Shown here: positions 21,857 through 31,290 of the stretch, in pieces
Position numbering within the stretch: the stretch's first letter is position 1
Layout: every line of letters starts with the position of its first letter
From: Tupaia tana
Lineage: Eukaryota; Chordata; Mammalia; Scandentia; Tupaiidae
Length of the DNA stretch: 64,000 bases
NCBI GenBank assembly: GCA_026018925.1
Contig: JAKSZU010000009.1
Location: 30,882,083 to 30,946,082, forward strand
Direction of reading: 5' to 3'
Notes under the pieces: model-generated
Told to the model about the DNA's origin: nothing
Database searches by the model: none
What the model saw: only the letters and a program-made list of their open reading frames with translations
Made by a program: the position numbers and the translations under genes

Positions 21857-22117
21857 GTGGTGCCAGCAGATAGTGTAGTGGTTGTGGCACCGGCCTCCCA
21901 CATGGCTGAACATGGTTCGAATCCTGGAACCAGTGGCTTGAAAGTCACACAGGATGCACGTGCATGCGTACCCAAAATCCTGAGAGGAGAATGGAGAAGG
22001 GATTACAGTATGGCCATCCCCTTAGGGGAAGAGTTCTCATTTTTTCTCTCTCTCTGTCTCTCTCTGTGTCTCTGGTGAATGCATGCACCCTACAGCAGAA
22101 ATACCTCTTAAAAAATA
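21857..22117 (+). mobile_element. tRNA-headed SINE, long form
   Basis: Plus-strand copy with box B-like 'ggttcgaatcctgg', central block, CT block and A-rich end. Confidence 0.9.
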
Positions 22118-22317
22118 CAAATGGGCAAAGGATATGAACAGACAATTCCCAAAACTCTAAAGTATATAAAGCATAACTTTATATATGCTCAATATTTTTA
22201 GTAATCAAATACTTGCAGTTTAAAATAGCAATACTTATCAAATTACCATAGGTTAATAAATGGCAACAATTTAAAAATGCAAAGAAATGAGCACTCTTAT
22301 TACTGCTGATAAAAGTT
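22118..22317. other. Unassigned AT-rich stretch, possibly old L1
   Basis: Text such as 'acagacaattcccaaaa' near 22138-22155 resembles L1 ORF2 C-terminal sequence. Too short to place. Confidence 0.35.
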
Positions 22318-22332
22318 AAGATTATTGCAATC

Positions 22333-22583
22333 TTTTTGAGAGAGAATTTTTGCTATAGGGTGCATATTCTCACTAGAGATACTGAGAGAGACAGAAAGCA
22401 AGAAATCACTCCCCAAGGTGAATGGCCATGCCATGGTCCCTTTTCCTCCATTCTCCTCTTGAGATCTTGAGCACGCTCACACATGGGCTCAGTGTGATGT
22501 TTAAGTTTCTGGGTCTGACACTAGAACCACAGTCAACTATGTGGGAGTCCAGTGACACAACCATTATGCCATCTACTAGTCCC
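22333..22583 (-). mobile_element. tRNA-headed SINE, long form, with TSD
   Basis: Minus-strand copy. The flanks AAGATTATTGCAATC (22318-22332) and AAGATTAATTCAATC (22584-22598) match at 13 of 15 positions. Confidence 0.9.
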
Positions 22584-22689
22584 AAGATTAATTCAATCTT
22601 TATAAAAATTAAATGTAGCTCATTATTATAATTACCAGATACATATATTATTTGACCTATTGATTTTTTTCTAGGAATCTGTCCTTTTT

Positions 22690-22963
22690 GCTTTGTTTTG
22701 TTTTACTCTTTGCCATAGGGTATGTGTGCTCGCACATATGTGCACGCATGAGAGAGAGAGAGAGGGAAAGTGAGAAAAATCAGCCTCCAGGGGGGGATGG
22801 CCACACCACAATCCCTTCTTCTCCATTTTCCTCTCAGGATTTTTAGCATGAGTGTACACGTGCCCAATGTGATTTTCAAGCTACCAGGTCCAAGACTGGA
22901 ACCGTGGTCAACCATGTGAGAATCCAGTGCCTTAACGACCTCACCACCTACTGGCTACTCCCT
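22690..22963 (-). mobile_element. tRNA-headed SINE, long form
   Basis: Minus-strand copy with a TTTTG-rich tail and box B-like 'ggaaccgtgg' in reverse. Confidence 0.88.
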
Positions 22964-23013
22964 CTTACCTTTCAGAAATAGGCAAATGTTTATTGATAAA
23001 ATATTAATAATAG

Positions 23014-23231
23014 AGGCCAGGCGGTAACACGGTGGTAAAAATATGATGCTCTTCAAGGCTCATTCATGTGGGACAGTTCCAGTTTTGCATCTGGATACAT
23101 CTATGAGTGTACCAGGCACACATATTCCCATGATCCTGGGCCAGCTGAAGCTGGTAGTGGACATGGCATGAAAACCATGTTTAGATTATTATCTCTCTGT
23201 CTCTTGGAAGAAATAAACTTAAAAAAATTAA
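23014..23231 (+). mobile_element. Third-type SINE, joined to an L1 on its 3' side
   Basis: About 210 bp ending 'ctcttggaagaaataaactt'. It resembles 29006-29205 in its 'cccatgat' core and the 'gaagaaataaa' end, not the abundant SINE. An A-rich run leads straight into L1 sequence at 23232. Confidence 0.65.
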
Positions 23232-24356
23232 CGGTAGACATATGAACAACCAAAAAGCATATGAAAAAATATTCAACCACTCTCATCATAAGGGCAATAC
23301 ACATCAAAATCACAATGAGATACTGCCTAACCCCAGTCAGAATGGCAAAGATTAAAAAACAAAAAATGATAAGAGCTGGTGGGGCTGTGGTGAAAGGGAA
23401 ACTCTCTTACACTGCTGGTGGGAATGTAAATTGGTCCAGCCACTGTGAAAACAATATGGAGGTTTCTCAAAGATCTATAAATATGATTACTATATGACCC
23501 AGCAATTTCACTTCTGGGAATCTACACAAAGGACAGGAGAGTGTTCAGTTGGAAAACTGCATACACATCTATGTTTATTGCAGCATTATTCACAATTGCT
23601 AAGACATGGAATTAAGCTAAATTTCCATGACCAGATGAATGGATTGAAAAAATGTGGCACAACAAGACCCTGGATTTTAATAGAAAGAGGACAAAAAAGG
23701 ATGATTTGCTGCTGAGTGAAACAAGCCAGGCTATGAAAGAGAGACATTGTATGTCTCCACTTAACATATGCTGACTATCCATACTCTATAGCAGAAACTG
23801 AAAGATTAGAGGATATAGAAGCTGGAAAATAGTTACAGATACTGGATTCAGTGTGGGAGGAGGGTGGAAGAAAGGGGATAGTGTGAGGAAAGATATTTAT
23901 TTATTTATTTTGGAGAGGTTTCTGTTATAGGGTGCGTGTGCTCGCCAGACAGACAGAGAGAGACAGAGAGACAGAAAGTGAGAAATCACCCCCCAGGGGG
24001 GATGACCACGCTGCAATCCCTTCTCCTCCATTCTCCTCTTGGGATCTTGGGCACACATGCACACGCGCCCGGCATGAGTTTAAGCCACCGGGTCAGGGAC
24101 TCGAACTGCAGTCGACTACGTGGGAGTCCAGCGACATAGCCATTACGCTAACTGCTGGTCCCAGTGTGAGGAAAGATATTAAGTGAAAAAATAGAGAGGC
24201 AAGATATTATGGGACACAGTTATGGATTATTATCTGTTGATGATAACATGTATAGTATTCTCAACTGGACTGGTGTAAAGTGCACTCATGTTGGGAGAAT
24301 TCACTTTACAAGCTAAGTGATGTATGGTTATTCAATGTATATAAGAAATTAAAACT
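23232..24356 (+). mobile_element. 5'-truncated L1, 3' end
   Basis: Plus-strand L1 ORF2 C-terminus and 3'UTR form 1, ending in an A-rich tail at about 24350. The SINE at 23898-24162 interrupts the 3'UTR. Outer flanks AAAATATTAATAATAG (22998-23013) and AAAATATTAATGATAG (24357-24372) match at 15 of 16 positions and enclose both this L1 and the third-type SINE before it. Confidence 0.8.
23898..24162 (-). mobile_element. tRNA-headed SINE, long form, perfect 18-bp TSD
   Basis: Minus-strand, well preserved copy with a (TTTA)n tail. A perfect 18-bp duplication AGTGTGAGGAAAGATATT lies at 23880-23897 and 24163-24180, the clearest of the window, indicating recent insertion. Confidence 0.95.
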
Positions 24357-24399
24357 AAAATATTAATGATAGCACTTTATTAGTGAAAAATAATTTAAA

Positions 24400-24640
24400 G
24401 GCCAGCAGTAATGTGGTTAATAAGTGCACTAGATTCCACGTGGTTGACTCCACTGTTCAAGTCCTGGACTCAGTGGCTTATAAAACAGTCTAGGCTTGTG
24501 TGTGTGTGTCCAAAATCCTGAGAAGATAATGGAGGAAAAGGAATTCTGGCATGACCATTCCCCCTGGGGGATGATTTCTTAATTTCTCTGTCTCTCTCTC
24601 TCTGGCATGTGCATGTGTCCTATAGCAATTTTTTAAAAAT
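24400..24640 (+). mobile_element. tRNA-headed SINE, long form
   Basis: Plus-strand copy, with head 'ggccagcagtaatgtggttaa', CT block and 'tcctatagcaat' end. Confidence 0.85.
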
Positions 24641-24649
24641 TTGAATAAT

Positions 24650-24860
24650 AATAGGATGCATCCAAGATGTGGCCCTTCCACCATGAAGGGAATGCATGTG
24701 CTAGTCCCACCTAGAACAAGCCTGTAAAAGGCCCTTTGACCCAAACAAAAACTTCTCACACCAGCTTTTCTTTGACAACCCATTTTCCAGGACCCCACTT
24801 CTTCTTGGGAACTCTGTATTTTTCCTTCCGTCTCCTTCAATAAACTCCCCTCTTTGCTAT
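24650..24860 (+). mobile_element. ERV LTR fragment
   Basis: Shares 'cccacctagaacaagcct', 'caacccattttcc', 'ggacccc' and 'ctttgctat' with the LTR at 41661-42270, so it is the same family. AATAAA is at 24839-24844. It ends where a GAA-rich tract begins. Confidence 0.7.
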
Positions 24861-25012
24861 AAAAAGAGAAGAAAAGAAGAAGAAGGAGAAAGAAGGAGAA
24901 GGAGAAGAGAAGGAGTAGGAGAAGGAGATGAAGAAAAGGTGAAGGAGAAGGAGGAGGAGGAGGAGGAGGAGAAGAAGAAGAAGAGGAAAGAAGAAGAAAG
25001 AAAAGAAGAATG
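24859..25012 (+). repeat. (GAA)n/(GGA)n purine tract, about 150 bp
   Basis: Nearly all purine on the plus strand, mixed GAA, GGA and GAAA units, lying directly after the LTR fragment and before a SINE. Confidence 0.95.
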
Positions 25013-25254
25013 ACCTGGGGTAGCAGGTGGCTTAATAGTTAAGGAGCTGCATTCCCACATGACCAACCGTGGTTCGAGTCTTGGACCTACCTGCTTGAAA
25101 TTCATGCTGGAGGTCTGTGTTTGTGCCCGAAATCCCATGAGGAGAATGGAGGCAAAGTGATTGTGGTGTGACGATCCCTACCATAGAGTAATTTCTCCCT
25201 TTCTGTCTCTCCAGTGAGTGTATGTGCCCTATAACAAGAATCTCTCTCAAAACA
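25012..25254 (+). mobile_element. tRNA-headed SINE, long form
   Basis: Plus-strand copy, box B-like 'ggttcgagtcttgg'. It is followed immediately by another copy in the same orientation. Confidence 0.85.
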
Positions 25255-25262
25255 AAATTTGA

Positions 25263-25517
25263 GGGACCAGCAGTTAGCGTAATGGCTATGTCACTGGACT
25301 TCCATGTAATCGACTGTGGTTCGAGTCCCGGACCCGGTGGCTTAGACTCACGCCAGGCACGTGTGCGTGCGTGCCCAAGATCCCAAGAGGAGAATGGAGG
25401 AGAAGGGATTGTAGCATGACCATCCCCCCTGGGGGGTGATTTCTCGCTTTCTGTCTCTCTGTCTCTCTCTGACTGTCTGGCAAGCGCACCTACCCTATAG
25501 CAAAAAAAAAAAAAAAA
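25263..25517 (+). mobile_element. tRNA-headed SINE, long form, young-looking
   Basis: Well preserved: box A-like 'ttagcgtaatggcta', box B-like 'ggttcgagtcc', many CpG sites and a 15-base A tail. Confidence 0.92.
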
Positions 25518-25540
25518 CCCAAATTGAATGACCACAATAT

Positions 25541-25571
25541 CATTTATTTATTCATTCATTCATCCATTTAT
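25541..25571 (+). repeat. (ATTC)n-like microsatellite
   Basis: TTTATTCATTCATTCATCC run. Confidence 0.7.
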
Positions 25572-25589
25572 TCACTTTTTTTTTCAGCA

Positions 25590-25985
25590 GCCACAACACT
25601 GTTTGAGACTGTAGAAATATAGTAGTAATGAGATAAGTAAAATCACATCTCTCAAAAACTTTCTATTTTATTGAAGGGAGAAATAAATCAAATATAGTAA
25701 GCATAATGAAGGAAGACATGCTGAGGTGATGAAGAGAAATTGGGGGCTTCTTTAGATTAGAAGTAAGGTAGTTACATTTTAAAAGCAAGGGAAGAATTTT
25801 ATATGTTGAGTTAAAGCTCAAAAGCAAAATGCCTGGAATGTCTGAGCAATAGAAAGAGGGCAGGTTCTATGTAATCAACCTGAGAGGACAGAAGGTTTAC
25901 ATGGGACCTTGTAGGCCACTATAAGAAATTCGAATTCTATTTTAAATGTGACAAGAAGCTATTGAGAGATCATGAACAGTATATA
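25590..25985 (-). mobile_element. L2 fragment, antisense
   Basis: Plus-strand text such as 'gggaccttgtaggccact' and 'atgcctggaatgtctgagcaa' is the inverse of L2 ORF/3' sequence. The same family recurs at 45345-45775 and 58400-59335. Confidence 0.65.
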
Positions 25986-25989
25986 CCAC

Positions 25990-26665
25990 TAACTGACTAC
26001 ATTATAAAGACTCGCTATTTTTGGATACTAATGATAAGGAATGGGATTTTAAAAATCACATGTAATTATAAATTGATGATATTGTAGCTATATTGGGATT
26101 AAAATACTGACTTTTGGCTAGATTAACATAAGAGATAAAATTAATTTTATGCCTCAATCAATTATATGGAATGGATCTTGGCTGTTTGCAAACAATTTAA
26201 ATAATGACTTAAATTTCTGAATGTCAAAAATACACCTTCTAGATCTTAATTGTTCAAATCTTCATTTGTATGTTTTGCTATATATTTTTATTCAGAAATT
26301 TCCTTCATAATTGTTATTAGTTTTATATACTTTATATTTTTATAACTACAATTAATATGACACTTTTTATTATATTATGTGGTCAATGCCACTATATTGG
26401 AAAGTTAATAAATAATTTTACACAATTACCTTGATAATTTAACTGATTAATTCTATAGGTTTTCAGAATCTTTTGGGTTTACTAAGTGGAAAGTCATCTC
26501 ATCTCAAAAAGTTCATCTTTTCCTCCACTCTGAACTTTTTATTAATTTTCCTTTCCTTCTCACATTGTCTCATTTCTAGTTTTATACTTTATTTTCATGG
26601 TTTTTTTTGGTCTGAGGAGGATTCAGAAAATTATATACTCCATAAACTTTTTGAAACTCCGTCAT
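25990..26665. other. Unassigned AT-rich stretch
   Basis: No gene or repeat recognised. The open frame beginning at 26473 runs into a SINE and shows no domain. Confidence 0.5.
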
Positions 26666-26667
26666 AT

Positions 26668-26920
26668 TTTTTTAGAGAGATTTTTTGCTATAGGGTGCAT
26701 TCGCTCACTAGAGAGATGGAAAGAGACAGAGAGAGAAAGCAAGAAATCACTCCCTGCGAGGATGGCCACACCTCAATCCCTTCTCCTTCATTCTCTTCTT
26801 GGGATTTTGGGCATGCACGCACATGCACCGGTGTATTTTAAGCCACCGAGTCCGCGCCTCGAAACGCTGTCAACTACATGGGAGTCCAGCAATGTAATCA
26901 TTATGCCATCTGCTGGTCCC
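26668..26920 (-). mobile_element. tRNA-headed SINE, long form
   Basis: Minus-strand copy from a T-rich tail to 'catctgctggtccc'. Confidence 0.9.
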
Positions 26921-27064
26921 ATGAAGCCTCTTCATATTAATATCCAGTTTCTTCAACTATTCTTCTTGTCTTACTGATTTTTCTTGTAATTTAATTTTAG
27001 TGTTTAATAGTGACTGTACCAGAAATACTTCCCTTGCTTCTTATGTTCACTTTACGATTATGGG

Positions 27065-27094
27065 AAAACAAAACAAAACAAAACAAAACAAAAC
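27065..27094 (+). repeat. (AAAAC)n microsatellite
   Basis: Six AAAAC units. Confidence 0.9.
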
Positions 27095-27267
27095 CCTCAG
27101 TTTTTAAAAGCTGGAAATCTAGAAAGGATTAGAATAATAAAGCAACAAGAAATCTAAAGAAAGGAAGAAAAAAAAAAGAAAAATGAAACAATGTATTCCT
27201 TACATTCTCATCATAGTATTTCTAGTATATATATGTAGGAAATAAAGGAAAGATTTGTTTATGTATT

Positions 27268-27590
27268 GTTTTTTTATGATAGTGCCTAGCTATGTCACAA
27301 TCATCCTGCTTCCTCATATGGCAATCCTCCTGCTTCAGCCTTCTAGCTAAGACTATAGGCACATGCCATTATGTCTAGCTCTTCTTTATACAGGGTCTCC
27401 CTATGTTGTCCAAGACAGCCTTGATTTTGTGATCCTTCTACCTCAGCTTTCCCAAATACCGAGATTATAGGCACATACCACTGCACTCAGCCTTTAGGAT
27501 GGACTGGGAATTGAACCCAAGCACCCCATGTAGTCCCAAACTGCAGAGCACAGCATCAGCAGTGTACACCACTGTGGCTGGATCAGTGAG
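27268..27590 (-). mobile_element. Composite SINE: tRNA-like head plus Alu/7SL-like body
   Basis: On the minus strand the first 90 bp contain a box B-like GGTTCAATTCC. It is followed by 'ggctgagtgcagtgg', 'cctataatctcggtatttgg' and 'gctgaggtagaaggatc', the start of an Alu/7SL left arm, then 'agaccctgtataaa', and a further 'gcatgtgcctatagtc' / 'gctgaagcaggaggattg' unit. Old and diverged, the only 7SL-related copy here. Fused tRNA-Alu SINEs are known in tree shrews and, in other forms, in galagos and some rodents. Confidence 0.75.
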
Positions 27591-27708
27591 TTATTTATTT
27601 TAATTAAAAAAGAGATTAGGAAACACATTCATTTTTTTTAACAAATATGTTTAAAAGAATAAATTTAAGTGAGATCTCTTTTTAGAATTTAGGTTAAAAT
27701 ATTAGGCA

Positions 27709-27805
27709 GCTGGTCCAGCCACCAAAGCCATCAGGGTTGCTTTATCCTTCTGTGTGTCTTTCTCCATGGCGAGCAAATGTGCCCTCTGGAAAATTGTTTA
27801 AAAAG
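27709..27805 (+). mobile_element. tRNA-headed SINE, short remnant
   Basis: Partial plus-strand copy: a 'gctggtcca' head, then 'tctgtgtgtctttctccatggcgagc' and an A-rich end. The middle is missing. Confidence 0.5.
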
Positions 27806-27807
27806 AT

Positions 27808-27890
27808 ATACATACACACACACACACATACACACACACACACATACATACACAATACACATATATGTGTACATATATATATATATATGC
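27808..27890 (+). repeat. (CA)n-(TA)n microsatellite
   Basis: CA runs with ATAC steps, then TA repeats, beginning in the A-rich tail of the SINE remnant. Confidence 0.9.
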
Positions 27891-28211
27891 AATATAAATA
27901 CAATGTTTTATACACACGCATAAATATAAGACAGACTCTCACTTGAATAAAAATGTATATGAACATTTATGGTAGTCCTTCCACAAATGTTATTAATAAA
28001 CAGGTCACGTAAGGTTAGAAATAAATTTTCTAGAAATTTTTCATCTAGGAGAGTGTACTTCAACTCACTAGGTCTTTACTGCCTGATTGGCCACCACACT
28101 AAAGCTGACTCTTACTAACTTTGAAATTTCAAACAAGTTATTTTGTGTCTGTAGGGATTTTTTTCCCACTTTTTAAGTAAGGGTATTAGTTTCATCCCTT
28201 CCCTTTTAATA

Positions 28212-28350
28212 TTATTGAGAACCAACTATGTGGCAAGCACTATGCTAAAAAACATTACATAAATTGTCTCATTTTACCTTCTTTATAACTCGATGAGGTA
28301 GGAAATACTATCCTCATTGCACAATAAAGACAACAAATATTTCGCAGTTA
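28212..28350 (+). mobile_element. MIR
   Basis: 'actatgtggcaagcactatgc', 'acattacataaattgtctca' and 'gatgaggtaggaaatac' in MIR order. Confidence 0.8.
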
Positions 28351-28507
28351 AGTACTTTAACTTTTAAAACTTTTTACTTAAAGTCTGTTAGGAAAAGAAA
28401 CTCTAGAGCTTGGGACCAGCAGATAGCATAATGGTTACATCACTGGATGCCCACATGGCTGATTGTGGTTTAAGTACTGGACTCAGTGGAATAAAAACTC
28501 ATGCCAG

Positions 28508-28511
<4 letters not shown>

Positions 28512-28545
<34 letters not shown>
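28512..28545 (+). repeat. (TG)n microsatellite inside a SINE
   Basis: About 16 TG units grown from the short GTGTG motif that all long SINE copies carry. Confidence 0.95.
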
Positions 28546-28547
<2 letters not shown>

Positions 28548-28570
28548 CCAAAATCCTGAGAAAGAGAGAC

Positions 28571-28739
28571 TTCAAACTGAAAAAATTATAGCAGTATACT
28601 TTTGCACTTTATTTGCTTAATTTTTAAATGTGTTTCTATGTGTGATATCTTACTACTAACATTAGCTAATATATGTTTAGGACATTTGGATCATATAATT
28701 TAGGAAAAGGTAATCATTAACAGTAGTGGATATACATTC
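28571..28739. repeat. Inverted partner of 54839-55011
   Basis: The reverse complement matches 54839-55011 over about 170 bp, roughly 90 percent identical by eye, including blocks of about 45 identical bases. It lies inside a SINE. Not recognised as any named repeat. Confidence 0.9.
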
Positions 28740-29005
28740 TATCCAAGGGTTGATTTCTCGCTTTCTGTCTCTCTGTCTCTCTCTGTCACTCACCCTATAG
28801 CAAAAAAAATCTATCTAAAAGAAGAGAAACCTCTAGAACTTGCTTTGAATAAATAAATTTGAAAAGATATTAGAGTTTAGGTTTAGACCAATTCTTGGAG
28901 AATGTTATGGTTCTTGCTACTATAACATGCTGTTCTAAGAAGCAGATGATTTATCAGAGGTCTCACTTCCAAAAGTTGAGTAATCTTGACAAAAATGTCA
29001 CCCAG

Positions 29006-29205
29006 GGCTAGCTGCAATGGTGTAGTCATGGCTCAACACTTGTGATGCTAAGGCCACATGGGAAAGTTCTGGGTTTACGTTCTGAGCTCTCCCTATACAT
29101 ACCAGGCATGTGTGTGCCCATGATACTTGCTGACTGAGGCTGAGGGTGCATTGTTGTCTCTACCCTCTCTCTCATGGAAGAAATAAATGAACAAACTTTA
29201 CAAAG
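29006..29205 (+). mobile_element. Third-type SINE with perfect 12-bp TSD
   Basis: About 200 bp, starting 'ggctagctgcaatgg' and ending 'catggaagaaataaatgaac'. A perfect duplication AATGTCACCCAG lies at 28994-29005 and 29206-29217, so it is an independent retroposon. It differs from the abundant SINE by its 'cccatgatacttgctgactgaggctg'-like core. Confidence 0.85.
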
Positions 29206-29335
29206 AATGTCACCCAGCTCTAATTTTCAGTGATTTTAAACTGAATACCAGTTGATAACTGATTGCATACTAATAGATATACAAATGGATAGAATAATCT
29301 TCATACTTTCCTAGTAAAAGACCATGTTACTCTGT

Positions 29336-29690
29336 TTGGGCTGGTGTAACAGAATATCATAGACTGGATAATTTACAAATAAAAACTTATTTCTCATATT
29401 TCTGGAGGTCAATCTCAAGGCATCAGCAGATTTGAGGTCTGGTGAAACTCCCATTGCTTCAAAAATGGTGCTTCTTGCTGTGTAATCACATGGTAGAAGG
29501 GAAATGGGACTAATAGTCTCCCTCGAGTGAGCCCTTTTATACGGTGACTAATTCCATTAACTGGGAAGGAGTCCTCATGACCAAATCAACTTCTAATAAT
29601 TCTGCTTAATATTACTGCATTAGAGATTAAGTTTCAACAAGGATTTTGGAGGGGCACAAGTATTCAAACCATAGCAAAGGCTTTCTGGGC
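29336..29690 (-). mobile_element. MaLR-like LTR, antisense
   Basis: The plus strand reads 'gggctggtgtaacagaatat', 'atagactggataatttac', 'tttctggaggtc', and ends 'tattcaaaccatagc': the inverse of a MaLR-type LTR. Same family as 145-440 and 60444-60832. Confidence 0.75.
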
Positions 29691-29742
29691 AGAGTTCACT
29701 AGAGCAAAAGACAAAAATAATGTCCCCTTCATACATTTTTTA

Positions 29743-29967
29743 AAAATTTTCCAGAAGGCATATGTGCTCACCAGAGAGAGGGAAAGTGATAAAGCACTCC
29801 CCACATTCAGAATGATCATGGCACAATCCCTTTTCTTGTATCTCTCCCTTCTGTTGGGATTTTGGGCAGCCATATACATCCTCCCAAGTGTTTTTCAAGC
29901 CACTGGGTCTTGGACTTGAACCACATGGTTGGCCATGTGTTATCCAGCTGCCAAACACAGGCTGGCT
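29743..29967 (-). mobile_element. tRNA-headed SINE, long form, with TSD
   Basis: Minus-strand copy, divergent. Similar flanks 'catacatttttta' (about 29730) and 'catacaaattttta' (29968) suggest a duplication. Confidence 0.75.
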
Positions 29968-29979
29968 CCATACAAATTT

Positions 29980-30299
29980 TTAATAATTTATTTCAAATTC
30001 CTAAAAAGATAGAAAATCAGAGACCTTATACAAGGTGACTATTTGAATAACTGACATACTTTTTTTCCCCAGATGATCTGAAATTCACCAAATGGTTATT
30101 AAAAAAGTAAATCTGAAGAAACACAAGTTCTCCTATAGCAATTTAGTAGCAAGAGAAGAGAAACAAAATCCCTGTAATATGCAGCTGTGGGTTTGGTAAA
30201 TGACCAAAAGCAATCTAGATTATAGAAGTAGATCAGTCTTTCAATTAGCAGGTTAACTTTAGCCTAACTATCAAAATTAGGATATTTTACGTAAAAAAA
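29980..30299. other. Unassigned stretch
   Basis: No gene or repeat recognised. Confidence 0.5.
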
Positions 30300-30465
30300 G
30301 CTAATTTATGGGACACAGAAATGGATTGTTGTCTGTTGATCATATTGTGTATAGTTATCCTCAACTGGACTGGTGTGAGGTGTATTTGAGTTGGGTAAAT
30401 TCACTTTATAAGCCAAATGATATACAGTGATTGAATGTATAAAATAAACTTTTTAAAAAAGAAGA
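30300..30465 (+). mobile_element. L1 3'UTR fragment (form 1)
   Basis: Strongly 5'-truncated L1 end ('gggacacagaaatggatt', 'tcaactggactggtgtga', 'gattgaatgtataaaataaa') with an A-rich tail. It stands just before the duplicated segment at 30486. Confidence 0.85.
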
Positions 30466-30485
30466 GAGAAAATAATTCATTTGGA

Positions 30486-30760
30486 AAAAATTTTAAAAAT
30501 TAAGTAAAAAAATAGAAAAAGCACAAGGAAAAATGATTATGTACATTAGTATTTAAATAATGTCTTTATCAACATAATACTTATTATGTCTCCATTAGCA
30601 ACTTGTGGTATAGAGGTCATCCACACAAAGATTATTCCTGTGAACATATTAAATTATACCATATTGAGTAATGGAACTCCAATTGTTAAATAATCTTTGG
30701 TAACTGTAGATCTTTATTATTTTCCTGAAGAGAGGTTAGGGCTTTCTCTGTATCTTTTTT
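30486..30760 (+). repeat. Direct duplication, copy A
   Basis: About 88 percent identical by eye to 32196-32481 in the same orientation, sharing long exact blocks such as 'tctccattagcaacttgtgg'. Not recognised as a named repeat. Copy A has an L1 tail before it and a SINE right after it. Confidence 0.9.
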
Positions 30761-30991
30761 TTTTTTTGAGATTTTTGCTATAGGGTGTGTGCACTCCTTA
30801 GAGAGATAGAGCAAGACAGACAGAAAGCGAGAAATCATCCCACAGGCTGATGGCTATACTTCAATCCCTTCTTCAGTCTCCTCTGGAGATATGTGCCCAG
30901 CATGAGTTTCAAGCCCCCAGGTATGGGACTTAAACCATGGTCGACCACATTGGGAGTCCAGCACCTTAACCATTATGCCATCTGCAGGCCC
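30761..30991 (-). mobile_element. tRNA-headed SINE, long form
   Basis: Minus-strand copy. The T-run tail abuts duplication copy A, and GTATCTTT occurs at both flanks. Confidence 0.88.
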
Positions 30992-31144
30992 CAATAGTAT
31001 CTTTAGATTATTTTGTTTATCAAAGAAAATATATATTCACAAATAATAGTTCCCCTAAACTAGAATTTTAGTTTTGAGAGAACAACCCCAGTTATAAAAA
31101 AGGTAGATAATTATGAGAAATTTAAAGTCTATATTGCTGTAGAT

Positions 31145-31290
31145 TTATGTTGTTCAACTTTGGCTTTACAATAGAATGACAGAGAAAACTTCAATTACAA
31201 CCTTAGGAATACTCTTTAGACAAATTAATCCAGAATCTCTAGAGAAGGATCTAGTCGTCAATACTTTTTAAAGTTCTCTGCCTGCTTTCC
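31145..31290 (+). mobile_element. hAT-Charlie type MITE remnant (MER5/MER20-like)
   Basis: 'gttcaactttggcttta...agaatgacag' and 'aatccagaatctctagagaag' follow the pattern of these short non-autonomous elements. Inverted ends are decayed. Confidence 0.45.

Larger units (their letters stand above)
28409..28830 (+). mobile_element. tRNA-headed SINE with its centre replaced by foreign sequence
   Basis: The head and first half are at 28409-28562, with a (TG)n expansion at 28512-28545. The CT block and A-rich end are at 28748-28830. The central 40 bp or so is missing and replaced by 28571-28739, which matches 54839-55011 in inverted orientation. Confidence 0.85.

Noticed and set aside
25032-25535. 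167-codon minus-strand frame with 'ARQSERDRETESEKSPP' text
   Set aside because: The same peptide appears at every antisense long SINE (for example 23932, 34572, 57293). It is translated SINE, not a protein family.
27808-27890. Regular repeats that could suggest a CRISPR array
   Set aside because: All regular short repeats are 1-6 bp microsatellites without spacers. The base composition and repeats are mammalian.
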